A stretch of 64,000 nucleotides of DNA from Carposina sasakii (taxonomy: Eukaryota > Arthropoda > Insecta > Lepidoptera > Carposinidae): assembly GCA_014607495.2 (NCBI GenBank), contig CP053153.1, forward strand, positions 124,001 to 188,000, written 5' to 3'. Numbering within the stretch: the stretch's first letter is position 1; each line of letters opens with the position of its first letter. The notes below the pieces were generated by a model. It was not told where the DNA came from, ran no database searches, and saw nothing but the letters and a program-made list of their open reading frames with translations. This document shows, piece by piece, positions 54,431-64,000 of the stretch. Position numbers and translations under genes: made by a program.

Positions 54431-54609
54431 ACCATGCAAACTTCCACCGAAAATTGGTTTGAACGAGATCTAGTAAATAGTTTTTTTTAAATGCGTCATA
54501 AATCGTAAACTACAATTTATCTTTCATACTCGGACTTGGCCGCTTTTTATATTATAGATTTTTTTTATACCAATTTTATATTGAACTAGACTAAATCCTG
54601 CAGGTTGTA

Positions 54610-55860
54610 TGAACGACATAGATCCGTTGCCTTTCCTTCGGGAATAAACGAAAAAAAAAAGGATTCGGCGGGAAAAGCTGGAGGATTCGGCGGGAAAAGC
54701 TGGAAGGGTGCAACGTGTAATTTTCTTGTGAAAATCTAAAATTATTTGTAAATGGCTTGCATGTGTCCGTAAAGTGATGTTTTCTGGTAGATAAGTTATA
54801 TTTTGATTACTTGTGATGTGAATCTAGTGCGTGTGCATGGTTTTATACGCAGGTAAGCTGAGTAAAACTTTAGCCGGAATACGATCTCTTCATAGGCCCA
54901 TGTAAGTTGTTTCTGCAATGATTTTTCATTTTGACTAACTTTACACTTGTTCTTGAGGATTTTCCCGACGTTTCCATTCATCATCATTATCATCCATCAT
55001 AAATTCAGAAATCATTTACTAAAGACAATGGCTGTATGGGCTTAGTTCCCCTTGCCTTTCCTTAGGGATAAACTAAACAAAAAAAAAAGGGAAAAGTTGG
55101 AAGGGAGCAGGTGTAATTTTCTTGTGAAAATCAAAAATTATTTGTAAATGGCTTGCATGTGTCCGTAAAGTGATGTTTTCTAGTAGATAAGTTATATTTT
55201 GATTACTTGTGATGTGAATCCAGTGCGTGTGCATGGTTTTATACGCAGGTAAGCTGAGTAAAACTTTAGCCGGAATACGATCTCTTCATGGGCCCATGTA
55301 AGTTGTTTCTGCAATAATTTTTCATTTTGACTAACTTTACACTTGTTCTTGAGGATTTTCCCGACGTTTTCATTCATCATCATTATTATCATCCATCATA
55401 AATTCAGAAATCATTTACTAAAGACAATGGCTGTATGGGCTTAGTTCCCCTTGCCTTTCCTTCGGGATAAACTAAACAAAAAAAAAAAATGGAAGGGAGC
55501 GGGTGTAATTTTCTTGTGAAAATCAAAATTTATTTGTAAATGGCTTGCATATGTCCGTAAAGTGATGTTTTCTGGGCGATAAGTTATATTTTGTTTACTT
55601 GTTATGTGAATCTAGTGCGTGTGCATGGTTTTATATGCAGGTAAGTCGAGTAAAACTTTAGCCGGAATACGATCTCTACATGGGTTCATGTAAGTTGTTT
55701 CTGCAATTATTCCACTCCTTCTTGAGGATTTCCCCGTCGTTTCCATTCATCATTATCATCCATCATAAATTCTGAAATCATTTACTAAAGACAATGGCTG
55801 TATGGGCTTAGTTCCCCTTGCCTTTCCTTCGGGATAAACTAAACAACAACACGAAAAAAA
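54610..55860. repeat. Three tandem copies of a roughly 400-bp unit
   Basis: CCTTGCCTTTCCTTCGGGATAA-type sequence recurs near 54625, 55050, 55450 and 55817. Each interval contains GGTGTAATTTTCTTGTGAAA, TGGCTTGCATGTGTCCGTAA, AGTGATGTTTTCT, TTTATACGCAGGTAAG and ACGATCTCTTCATGG. Intervals are about 425, 400 and 367 bp. Repeated minus-strand frames of about 65 codons come from this duplication. The origin is probably a dispersed element that expanded in place. Confidence 0.85.
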
Positions 55861-56695
55861 AAGTGAGGTTATGTATGTTTTGAGGTTATTTATTACATAT
55901 GTCGGTCAGTTATGAAGTGTTATTTTATTATTTGAATTTTACTTACATAGTTATCTATATTATTTAAGGTAAATGTATTTGTATGAATATACAGGATTGA
56001 TAATCAGCTTTTGAATATAAATAATACCTAAAGAAATATCTTTCCTTTCATAAAAAAAGATTGAAAATTGTTTCAACGTTAGTTTATTTTATCAGTGTGC
56101 CTGTGCGAGGCCGTAATCATAATAAAACTATTTGGGCTGCTCAGACTAGGTTTCTTGCCTTACCAGATTTTACGGGAAAGCTATTTTTCCGTAGCGTTTA
56201 CAGATCGCAGCTTGCCTATTAATTTGTATAAAATCGTTTTCTTTACAGGTGTAGAGTATGAGAATATTGATCATTAGAGTATTAGGGTAGCAAGAAGATT
56301 ATAAGATGCCATGTCTGTTGACTCAAATGACTCATTTTGTTGGATGAATGCTTCAACCGACAGCAATCACTCGTATGTAACCTTCTGATTAAAACATGTA
56401 ATTTATTGGGGCTTATTGAAAAGGGATATGAAATATAAATTATTAAATTTCTGTTCAGGGAATGTTACTTGGCATACCTATTGTAATAATTTAAGGGCTG
56501 GTAAATAGGTAGTGACCCAGCCACACCATAGGTCCTGGGTTCAAATCCTGTTACATTCATTATGATTTTGAATTTCAATATTATGGATGATTATATTTTA
56601 TGTAAAATTCTATGTATTTGTAAACGCTTAAGACTAGGTAATGTGTTGTCTGTGAGTGTATTAATAAATATTAATTTAATTTCAGAGAGGACAGT
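55861..56695. other. AT-rich upstream region of the lysine-rich gene
   Basis: No clear gene. A TTTCAG acceptor at 56681-56686 just before the start codon shows that the downstream gene has at least one upstream exon, which I could not place. Confidence 0.5.
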
Positions 56696-58825
56696 ATGAA
56701 AATTCCAATTAAAATGGATAATAAACAACTGGAAACAAATGTAAAAGAAAACAACAGAAGTAGATATGACAGTGAAATAAATGAATCTGTGTTGTCCGAC
56801 CCAGAAAGTGGAAATGTTAAAGAAAGAAAAAAGAAAAAGAAGAAGTCCAAGCATAAGGATGAATATGATATAGATGCATTTAATGAAACAGAGTTAACCA
56901 CAGAATCTACTGAGTTAAATGATGTCAACAACATTAGTGATATTGTTAGTAAGAAAGAAAACAACAGAAGTAGATATGACAGTGAAATAAATGAATCTGT
57001 GTTGTCCGACTCAGAAAGTGGAAATGTTAAAGAAAGAAAAAAGAAAAAGAAGAAGAAGTCCAAGCATAAGGATGAATATGATATAGATGCATTTAATGAA
57101 ACAGAATTAACCACAGAATCTACTGAGTTAAATGATGTCAACAACATTAGTGATATTGTTAGTAAGAAAGAAAACAACAGAAGTAGATATGACAGTGAAA
57201 TAAATGAATCTGTGTTGTCCGATCCAGATAGTGGAAATGATAAAGAAAGAAAAAAGAAAGAGAAGAAGTCCAAGCGTAAGGATGAACATGATATAGATGC
57301 ATTTAATGAAACAGAATTAACCACAGAATCTACTGAGTTAAATGATGTCAACAACATAAGTGATGTTGTTAGTAAGAAAAAAAAGAAGTCTAAAAAAAGA
57401 AGTCACAGTGATTATCATACAGACAATAGCGTTTCAGAAGAGACCCTATTAGATATTAAACCAGCCATAGACATAAGTCCCATTAAACATAAGGATAGAA
57501 GTATAGTGAGTTCAACTTTATTATACAATGATGAACAGAATGAAATAGAAAAAAGGCAGATTGTAAAGGTAGAACCAGATAGTGACATTGAAAAGATTAA
57601 GAAAAAAAAGAAAAAGTCTAAAAATAAGGAACAAGAAGACAATATTGCAAATGGAGAAGATTATACTATAGAGGATAGCATAACTGAATCTCCTGTTAAA
57701 AAAAAGAAATCAAAAAGTAATAGTATAGATACAAATTATTCAACAGATGAGTACAATGGCTTATTTAAGAAACCCATTGTAAAGACAGAACCGGATAGTG
57801 ACAATGACAAAATAAAGAAAAAGATGAAAAAATCCAAGAAAGCAGATGATGAGGATTTTGTTATAGAAGATAAATTTTCTGCTGAAGAAACTATAGTTGA
57901 ACAAAGGGATACTAGAAAAGATAGTGTAAATAGTGTTAGTGAAACCACTGTTCCAGACAAAACAGTTTACTTCAACAATCTAAGTGAAATCAAGACACAC
58001 TCTAAGGACAGACTAATATCTGGTAGTGTCAGTAACCCTGTGGGTACAATGAGGATATCTGAGAGACTCCAGTTTGAGGATGACGAAGATCAAGACATGG
58101 AGAGTAATGAGGGCAGTGTGGCACAGGAGGATCAACCTCACCAAGTCAGACATTTTCTGGAGCACAACACCCATCTCAAACCTTACAAACCGGCCGTATG
58201 CACAGCTAGTACCATCGGGGACAATGATGACACATGGTTAATAAGATGTCCTCGTGATGTTGATATCACAAAACTGGAAAATACCACTCTATTGCTCGAC
58301 ACCAAATGTAAAATGAAAATAGATGGTCACACCTACAATGGCACCTTGATCAATGAGAACAATAGAACAGCTGTTATTACTGTACATAAAAATAAGTGGG
58401 TGATAAAAAATATGACAAATGGAGAGTTTCATTTCCGCAAACGACTGCCAAAGGTACGTGTGGCAGAGGATAACATGCTGGTGAACTGTCAGACTAACTT
58501 CATACCACTTCCGGACACCAAATGTCGTCACCCACTGTTCGGGACAGATTACCAGAAGTTCGTGAACGCGCCGTTGCGGGCCGGGGCAGCGTCACTCGAG
58601 CACGTCAAGTCCGACAGGAAGAAGAAGAAGAGAGAGAAATGTGAACGAGACGAGATAGATGCTCCCGAACCTTCACTACAGGAAACAGAAAAGAAGAAAA
58701 ACCGAAAAAGGAAACACTTGCAGAGTGAGGAGGCAGTACCAGCGAAATCTAAAAAAGTTAAATATCCTGATCCAGATTCATGGGAATCTGAGAAGGCTAT
58801 TGAAGAAAACCTATTCGATTTTTGA
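56696..58825 (+). CDS. Lysine-rich protein, probable RNA polymerase I RPA34/POLR1G-like subunit
   Basis: 709 codons. The first 230 residues are three near-identical 70-71-residue repeats (ENNRSRYDSEINESVLSD, then KKKKKK, then DIDAFNETELTTESTELNDV). Next come KKKKSK blocks with VKVEPDSD and VKTEPDSD motifs like the K-x-EP repeats of mammalian POLR1G. A folded region from about residue 475 begins RISERLQFEDDEDQ. It contains DTWLIRCPRDVDITKLENTT, NKWVIKNMTNGEFHFRKRLP and PDTKCRHPLFGTDYQKF, which resembles the RPA34 dimerisation module (WLI.AP.D). A basic tail ends the protein. In mammals that module is N-terminal; here it is C-terminal, so the assignment is tentative. An upstream coding or 5' UTR exon probably exists. 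Nucleolar location is inferred. Confidence 0.6.
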   Translation: MKIPIKMDNKQLETNVKENNRSRYDSEINESVLSDPESGNVKERKKKKKKSKHKDEYDIDAFNETELTTESTELNDVNNISDIVSKKENNRSRYDSEINESVLSDSESGNVKERKKKKKKKSKHKDEYDIDAFNETELTTESTELNDVNNISDIVSKKENNRSRYDSEINESVLSDPDSGNDKERKKKEKKSKRKDEHDIDAFNETELTTESTELNDVNNISDVVSKKKKKSKKRSHSDYHTDNSVSEETLLDIKPAIDISPIKHKDRSIVSSTLLYNDEQNEIEKRQIVKVEPDSDIEKIKKKKKKSKNKEQEDNIANGEDYTIEDSITESPVKKKKSKSNSIDTNYSTDEYNGLFKKPIVKTEPDSDNDKIKKKMKKSKKADDEDFVIEDKFSAEETIVEQRDTRKDSVNSVSETTVPDKTVYFNNLSEIKTHSKDRLISGSVSNPVGTMRISERLQFEDDEDQDMESNEGSVAQEDQPHQVRHFLEHNTHLKPYKPAVCTASTIGDNDDTWLIRCPRDVDITKLENTTLLLDTKCKMKIDGHTYNGTLINENNRTAVITVHKNKWVIKNMTNGEFHFRKRLPKVRVAEDNMLVNCQTNFIPLPDTKCRHPLFGTDYQKFVNAPLRAGAASLEHVKSDRKKKKREKCERDEIDAPEPSLQETEKKKNRKRKHLQSEEAVPAKSKKVKYPDPDSWESEKAIEENLFDF
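56744..57376 (+). repeat. In-frame 210/213-bp triplication
   Basis: Units at 56744-56953, 56954-57166 and 57167-57376 start AAAGAAAACAACAGAAGTAG and differ at only a few bases, one by an extra AAG codon. All keep the reading frame, so the event is recent and tolerated. Confidence 0.92.
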
Positions 58826-58989
58826 ATACTAACTTGTTATTTAACTACATACAACATAAATATAGCAATTATTTTAATTAAGTATTAAGGTATTTTCATT
58901 ACCAGCCATTGTCATCCATCATCAGATATTTATTTATTTATTTACAGTTAAGATTGTGTCACTATGTTATCATCATCATCATCATCATC
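58826..58989. repeat. 3' flank with CAT microsatellite
   Basis: Short AT-rich flank of the gene, ending in an ATC/CAT trinucleotide run at 58968-58990. Confidence 0.6.
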
Positions 58990-59225
58990 ATTTACAGCCC
59001 TGAGAAGTCTACTGTTGGACATAGGCCTCCCCCAACAACCTCCACTCCGACCGGTCGGAAGCAGCCTGCATCCAACCGACGCCCGCGACCCTGGCCAGGT
59101 CGTCCGTCCACCTCGCGGGTGGCCGATACGTGGTATCCACTCTAGAACTTTCCGACTCCATCGGCCATCAGTTCTTCGAGCTATGTGACCTGCCTATTGC
59201 CACTTCAGCTTGCTGTGTTATGTAT
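58990..59225 (-). repeat. RTE-associated repeat (internal LINE fragment)
   Basis: CAGCCCTGAGAAGTCTACTG, TTGGACATAGGCCTCCCCCA, GTCGTCCGTCCACCTCGCGG, ACTCTAGAACTTTCCGACTC and TGACCTGCCTATTGCCACTT form a conserved lepidopteran block linked to RTE LINEs. Related pieces are at 49700 and 63885. Confidence 0.75.
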
Positions 59226-59345
59226 GTATACTATTCTGAAATTGTCAAAAAAAGAAATCTAACACAATGTAAAATTACCTAGGTGTTGATAAATATTTTA
59301 ATTATCTTTTCTTTCATAATATTTTAATTATATTTCTGTGTAAGT

Positions 59346-59470
59346 ACAGTCTTACTAATATTATAAACGCAAAACTTTGTGAGTATGGATGGATGGATGG
59401 ATGTTTGTTACTCTTTCACGTAAAAACGGCTGGAGCGATTTTAATAAAATTTAGTATGGAGTTAGCTGAC
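59346..59470 (-). repeat. Lepidopteran dispersed repeat, reverse copy
   Basis: ACTAATATTATAAACGCAAA, a (GGAT)n run, TTACTCTTTCACGTAAAAAC and GGAGCGATTTTAATAAAATT; the 3' half of the GACGCCCGCGACTTCGTCC family in reverse. Confidence 0.8.
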
Positions 59471-59479
59471 ACCCTAAAT

Positions 59480-59666
59480 CAGTGGTTCCCAAAGTGGTCC
59501 ATGTGGACCCCCAGGGGTCTACAGGAGACTCGACGGGGGTCTACGTTGGCGTGAAAAAATTGAGGTTCACAATTAATTTGTATGTGATGTAGGTCTGTAG
59601 GGGGTCCACCAGAACCAGTAAACTTTTGAAAGGGGTCTACGAGAAATAAAAGTTTGGGAACCTCTG
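59480..59666. mobile_element. hAT-like MITE with 8-bp target duplication
   Basis: Starts CAGTGGTTCCCAAAGTGG and ends with the complement AGTTTGGGAACCTCTG. Flanks are CCCTAAAT and CCCTAGAT (59472-59479 and 59667-59674), an 8-bp duplication with one change. 187 bp. Related in reverse to 19870-20034; the terminal sequence resembles the larger hAT element at 24690. Confidence 0.85.
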
Positions 59667-59734
59667 CCCTAGATCATAAAAAACATAAATGTGAAAATGA
59701 GAGCCAAGTTCCAACGACAAAAGAGGTAATATCT

Positions 59735-59925
59735 AAATGGGTGCCAAGTTCAATGGTCAGTCCTGAAATTTATTTATAACTAGTGGACGCCCGCGACTCC
59801 ATCCGCGTGGACTAGCCAAATCAGACCTTAGGCTATAATATTTTATCCCAAGTTATAAGATGAAATTATAGTTTATGTTGTTATAAATAAATTTCAGGAC
59901 TGACCATTTAACTTGGCACCCATTT
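59735..59925. repeat. 46-bp inverted repeat around a dispersed-repeat fragment
   Basis: 59735-59780 (AAATGGGTGCCAAGTTCAAT onward) and 59880-59925 are reverse complements at 45 of 46 positions. The 99-bp loop starts TAGTGGACGCCCGCGACTCC, a truncated dispersed repeat. Confidence 0.85.
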
Positions 59926-60184
59926 ATACCTCGTTTTTTTTGAAGATAGAAATTTTAATTGTTAAGAAGTAGTGGTAGTAAACATTTTTCATTTCATCAA
60001 CAGTTATTAAACTGCCTGAAAAAAATTAACAACATTGAAATAATTTCGTGCCATGCTAAGCTTGCAAAAGTCAAAATGTGATTTTCAATTTTGTAGTTGG
60101 GATAATTTGTTTCATTGTTATTAGGAAGATCATAAAACGATAACTTGTGAGTACAGTAAATATTATGGTTAGATGTATTATAGG

Positions 60185-60235
60185 TACCAGTGGACTCCCG
60201 CGACTTTGTCCGCTTGACATTTATGTCATTCCGAT
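60185..60235 (+). repeat. Short dispersed-repeat fragment
   Basis: CCAGTGGACTCCCGCGACTT and TGTCCGCTTGACA are a truncated start of the GACGCCCGCGACTTCGTCC family. Confidence 0.6.
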
Positions 60236-60289
60236 GTTAGGTACCTATTTTCAGCATAACTAATGTTATTAAAATTTTACATGCATACA

Positions 60290-60670
60290 TACAGGATGTT
60301 TTTTGTCGTCGACGTTTCTGAATACCACGCATTCTCCTCATCATCACGAACATTTTTCTCCATGGAAGCATGGGAAGTGCCTTATTTCCAAGATATTAAC
60401 GTCCAAAGTAGAGTTATCGGGTTTTTTTTTTGCAGATATGAATGTAGATGTGTGTCTACATGCCTTTTTCCCGAAAAATCTTTAAAATCTCCCATAAAAT
60501 AATATGCTATCACTAGAGACCATTCTTCATGCAATAAAAAATGCCCAAATAATGAAAATAATTTCCCAACAATTTTTTTGGCACAAACTTACTTTATTTC
60601 ATGTATAATTAGAGCAGAGCACGTACCTACCTACCTCTCGTAAATGGTGGCAACGAAAAAACCTGTGTAC
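60290..60670. mobile_element. CCTGTATA MITE, diverged copy
   Basis: From TACAGGATGTTTTTTGTCGT to AACGAAAAAACCTGTGTA. It shares CTCCATGGAAGCATG, TTTCCAAGATATTA, TTTCCCAACAATTTTTTTGG and TTTATTTCATGTATAATTAG with the copy at 60965-61410. Confidence 0.7.
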
Positions 60671-60964
60671 GGAGAAGGACATAGGCTACATTCTGTAGTC
60701 CACGCGGACTCATAATTAGCTAATTACATATAGTTTTTTTTAAATTATCCAAAGTTTCGCTAAACTTATTAAATATTTTCTTTAATTTTTAGGTACTTAT
60801 AACGATACGTTATAATGTTGATACTCGTAATATGCGTACCATTTATATGTTAAATAATTAAGAACCTACTACCTTCACACAGAACCTACTTACTGACAAT
60901 GAAACAATATTAATATTACTTCGCTTTATTTATGTCATATTCATAAATATAATACTTATATCTA

Positions 60965-61410
60965 TACAGGGTGATTTTTGGTCGTTAACGTTCCCGAAAT
61001 TTACAGAATCTCCTCACAATCACGATAATTTTTCTCCATGGAAGCATACCTGGGAAATGTCTGGTTTCCAAAATATTAGGGTTCAAAGTTGAGTAAATAG
61101 ACTGCGTTTTTCTGCATAAAAGCACATGGACGCGTGTAACAAGATTTTTTCACGAGAAATAATTAATATCTGTCTATGAAAAAACTAGCATAAACACTGG
61201 ACACTATAAATTTTGCCCGATAAAGTAATTTAAAAAAAAAATCAAAAAAATTTATATCGTTTCCCAGCATTTTTTTTAAAGTTAATTATGAAAAATTGCC
61301 TAAAAATGAAAATCATTTCCCAGCATTTTTTGGGTATAAGTAAACTTTCTTTATTTCATGTATAGAATACGTACCTGTCGTAAATGGTGGCAATGAAAAA
61401 ACATCCTGTA
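60965..61410. mobile_element. CCTGTATA MITE with TA target duplication
   Basis: Ends TACAGGGTGATTTTTGG and the complement of AAAAAACATCCTGTA, flanked by TA on both sides (60963-60964, 61411-61412). 446 bp, no protein. TA duplication suggests a Tc1/mariner-type mobiliser. Confidence 0.7.
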
Positions 61411-61516
61411 TATGACAAACAACAATCTACACTTAACAACAAATTTTAATAACTTAACGAAAGCATATGACGAAAGCAAACAAAGATTACCAATAAAATG
61501 AACAAAATAAAATATT

Positions 61517-61627
61517 ATAAAATCATTAATAAAGAAAATGGAAAAAATTCTTCACCCGAGTGGGAATCGAACCCACGACCATTGCAAACCGTGCCAGCCG
61601 CTCTAATCACTGAGCTACCGGGTAAAT
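61517..61627 (-). mobile_element. tRNA-derived SINE, copy 2, with 13-bp target duplication
   Basis: On the minus strand: GGTAGCTCAGTGATTAGAGC (A-box region), GGTCGTGGGTTCGATTCCCA (B box), then GAAGAATTTTTTCCATTTTC and TTATTAATGATTTTAT. This is the same family as 8755-8853. Both sides carry AAAATAAAATATT (61504-61516 and 61628-61640). Confidence 0.82.
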
Positions 61628-62384
61628 AAAATAAAATATTCTAAACTGAGATTTTTTTCGTGTTTATGTATATTTTTAAAAAGTTAAGATTTGTGTTTGC
61701 AAAACCTGTCTTCTTTTTTGTGTGCAAACTTTTTATGAGTAGATACTGTTAAATACCGTAAAACAGGGTGAATAGAATTTGGGGGCGAATAGAACCACGA
61801 TCTGGAATTGTTTATGTGATTATTTTGAATGTATAATAACCGTATTCGCTTTGGGTAGGCGACATTGCCGAATGAAACAGAACTTAGTAATTAATATTTT
61901 TTTTAAACGAAAAACCGACTTCCTCCCAAAACTCGAGCTTACTAAAGTAAAACTTTACTAAAGGGAAAATATATATTGCGTTAAGCCGTGTACGACGTTT
62001 AGAAGGCATAATATTGTCAGATTTATATGCCAGCAAATGATTAAATAGGCCACATGACAAAAGAGAGAAATGACTATACTTCGATTTTTAATTATGTAGA
62101 CTAAAATGACATTTGGAGTGTTGCCACTTTATCGTAATAAAAAAATAGTGTTGGTCATAATTAATCGAATTGTTCAACTGAATATTTCGATTAATTTCAT
62201 GTATATTTATGTTACGGCGAATGTCTGAATTCCGAATGGTTAAAAATGCTTTTTCACTCAATCTAACCTAACTCATAAAACTTTTAAAAAATAAAAGCTA
62301 CTTTGTGGGTTTGAAAAAAAATACTAGCTATTTTATTAGATTTATAAAAATCTATATTGGAAAAAATGAAACATTAAAATTTTC

Positions 62385-63033
62385 TTAATCACTATTTATT
62401 TTTGAATAAGAACTATTAGAGTCAGAGTCCGTAACATTTATAATTAATGTATCTGTCACCTCATCAATGAGGTGATCGAGTTGCATCATTTTGTTTTCTT
62501 CTTTTATAACATGCTCGATACAACTCGACCACCGTTGCGGTGTCACCAACTTTAGCCCGTCAATGAATAGATTTTTAATTTCAGCCATTTTAAAATTTTT
62601 GTTATTTCTGGCGACGTGCCCCTTTACCTGTGCCCATACTAATTCTATGGGATTCAATTCACAGTGGTAAGGGGGCAGTCTTAAGATGGTGACACCATAC
62701 TCGGCAGCAAGCTCATCAATATTTTTTTTTTTATAATTAGGTTTTTCTTTGTTAACAATTTCCATTAGTTCTGCTTTGATCATTTTGTCTTCGAAGTTTA
62801 AATTCTTTGATTTCAACCACTCTTGAATTTGGGATTTACGCCACGACATAGATGCAGTTTTTCTACATTACGTGAGTGGTAAGGGGCATTATCTAATACT
62901 AACACCGAATCATTTTTTAATTTCGGCAAAATACGTTTTGCACCATTACTTTATCTGTGACAGTCAGAGAAGCTTGGCGTCTCCTTTTCCTAGGAGACAT
63001 AACTGCACCCGAGGTACTCGGTTGAGCGTCCAT
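62385..63033 (-). pseudogene. Internally deleted Tc1/mariner/IS630-type DDE transposase
   Basis: The 5' end (63033-62917) reads MDAQPSTSGAVMSPRKRRRQ, ASLTVTDKVMVQNVF, then is joined in another frame to ILPKLKNDSVLVLDNAPYHS (second catalytic Asp). A one-base loss in an A run near 62865 shifts the frame again before MSWRKSQIQEWLKSKNLNFE and LRLPPYHCELNPIELVWAQV (third catalytic residue region), ending at 62385. The DNA-binding middle and first Asp are missing. The conserved order identifies a DDE superfamily transposase. Confidence 0.8.
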
Positions 63034-64000
63034 GGTGTTTTAAGAAAAACAACAAACAGGAACAACAAGACAAACAAAAAACGTAACACAAACTTAACAG
63101 CAAATAACAACAAAAACGTAACAGCAAATAACAAAGGAACTGGCGTTAAGAGCGCAAGGGATATTCGTACAACCAATCGTGAGCGAAGATGGGAAACGAA
63201 TGCCTGAAAATCCTGGCGTCGCCAGGCTGGCGATGCAAAAAATGTCAGATGCCAAAAGGTTACCATAATTTCAATATTTTTTTTTTACTCAGGCAATGTT
63301 ACTTTTACACGATACTTATAAATTTCATTATTGTTTCTAATAAATATTTATTTGTAAAGAAACAGAGCTCATTTATTTCAAACTACATTTTATCGATTTT
63401 ATGTATTTTATTGTCAATTTAATTAAATAATAAAATAGCTGTTTTATAGATTGAGTTTATTTATATACATATATATATATTCATATAGATTAGTCTATTG
63501 AGTAAAATCACGTTGTCGAAAGTTCATATCACCAATTCAATTAATCGCTCACAATAAAATATTACAACACTAATTGCATTATGCTGGCAACATTAAAAAA
63601 AAAAGCTCGATTGTAGCTGTCATTTTTGTCTACATAATAAAAAATCAAAGTATAGGCTTCGAAACTTTACGTCTGACAATATTTAAGTAACATATAATTA
63701 CACTCCTTCTTCCCGCCCTGTTCCCAATCATTTGGGGTAGGTGCAATATGTAGGTACTCTTCTTTCAGTCATCCCTATTATCCGTCATCTCGTTATTCTC
63801 ATGTCTACTTCTTCCTCTATAACCATCTTACTTCGGACACGGCTTAATGCAACATATAATTACACGACTTAACACAATTATCTTCATCTTCATAAGCCTA
63901 TTGCAATCCACTACTGGACGTAGGCTTCCCCTGCCATAGGGGGATTTTGTTACTAAAAAGTTCCACTATCTGTTTTTCGGCGGCTCCATCAACAGACCCT
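63034..64000. other. Intergenic DNA with an RTE fragment at 63885-63965
   Basis: No gene. An AAC/AAACAA-rich stretch (63040-63140) gives a false hydrophobic frame on the minus strand. CATAAGCCTATTGCAATCCA and CTACTGGACGTAGGCTTCCC near 63890-63940 belong to the RTE-linked repeat seen at 58990. Confidence 0.55.

Noticed and set aside
56671..57357. A 228-codon Ser/Leu/Phe-rich minus-strand frame with repeats
   Set aside because: Antisense shadow of the triplicated lysine-rich gene; the plus-strand frame is three times longer and has domain similarity.
61517..61627. tRNA gene on the minus strand
   Set aside because: Same SINE family with its own target duplication; tail TTTTTTCCATTTTC is shared with the first copy.
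62964..63266. A hydrophobic 100-codon minus-strand frame resembling a membrane protein
   Set aside because: It is the complement of an AAC/AAACAA-rich low-complexity tract; there are no family features, and the true minus-strand signal here is the transposase start at 63033.

Overview
The window reads as nuclear DNA of a moth or butterfly (Lepidoptera). Host genes have spliced exons with GT/AG borders. The AT-rich non-coding DNA carries the GTAGGTACCTA-type simple repeats, RTE-type LINE remnants and the 'GACGCCCGCGACTTCGTCC' dispersed repeat that are typical of lepidopteran genomes. Base composition is very uneven: the glycogen debranching enzyme and SDR exons are extremely GC-rich, while the surrounding introns and the 56.7-58.8 kb gene are AT-rich.

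Layout. (1) 1.9-18.8 kb, minus strand: a glycogen debranching enzyme gene (AGL type). I reconstructed 12 coding exons whose splice phases all join, giving 1569 codons, plus a possible extra 5' exon. Its introns hold a decayed RTE LINE (5.3-6.9 kb), a LINE piece split by a tRNA-derived SINE (8.4-9.1 kb), a Harbinger-like deletion derivative (9.2-9.8 kb), a nearly complete Jockey-like LINE (11.7-16.5 kb, opposite strand) and an inverted-repeat MITE (16.8-17.1 kb). An unexplained GC-rich open frame follows the AGL stop codon. (2) 18.9-28.4 kb: mostly repeats, with a broken hAT element (24.7-26.6 kb) and two isolated exon-like segments. (3) 28.4-29.4 kb, minus: an intronless NAD-dependent SDR gene that looks like bacterial D-erythronate dehydrogenase (DenD). 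(4) 29.5-34.9 kb: repeats, including a 1.07-kb inverted-repeat element. (5) 35.0-49.4 kb, minus: the complete ribosomal protein S4 gene, five coding exons, 263 aa. Its last intron is 11.7 kb long and holds an 8.49-kb foldback transposon made of about 44 copies of a 172-bp unit in opposite orientations, bounded by a 9-bp target duplication. (6) 49.5-56.6 kb: LINE, THAP and reverse-transcriptase remnants and a roughly 400-bp tandem triplication. (7) 56.7-58.8 kb, plus: a lysine-rich protein, probably an RNA polymerase I RPA34/POLR1G-like subunit, with a recent in-frame triplication. (8) 58.9-64 kb: MITEs, a second SINE copy and a deleted DDE transposase.

The host genes do not form a pathway; they are ordinary neighbours. 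AGL acts in glycogen breakdown, RpS4 in the 40S ribosomal subunit and the POLR1G-like protein probably in rRNA transcription. The most unusual object is the giant foldback inside RpS4, whose pre-mRNA should contain a kilobase-scale RNA hairpin.
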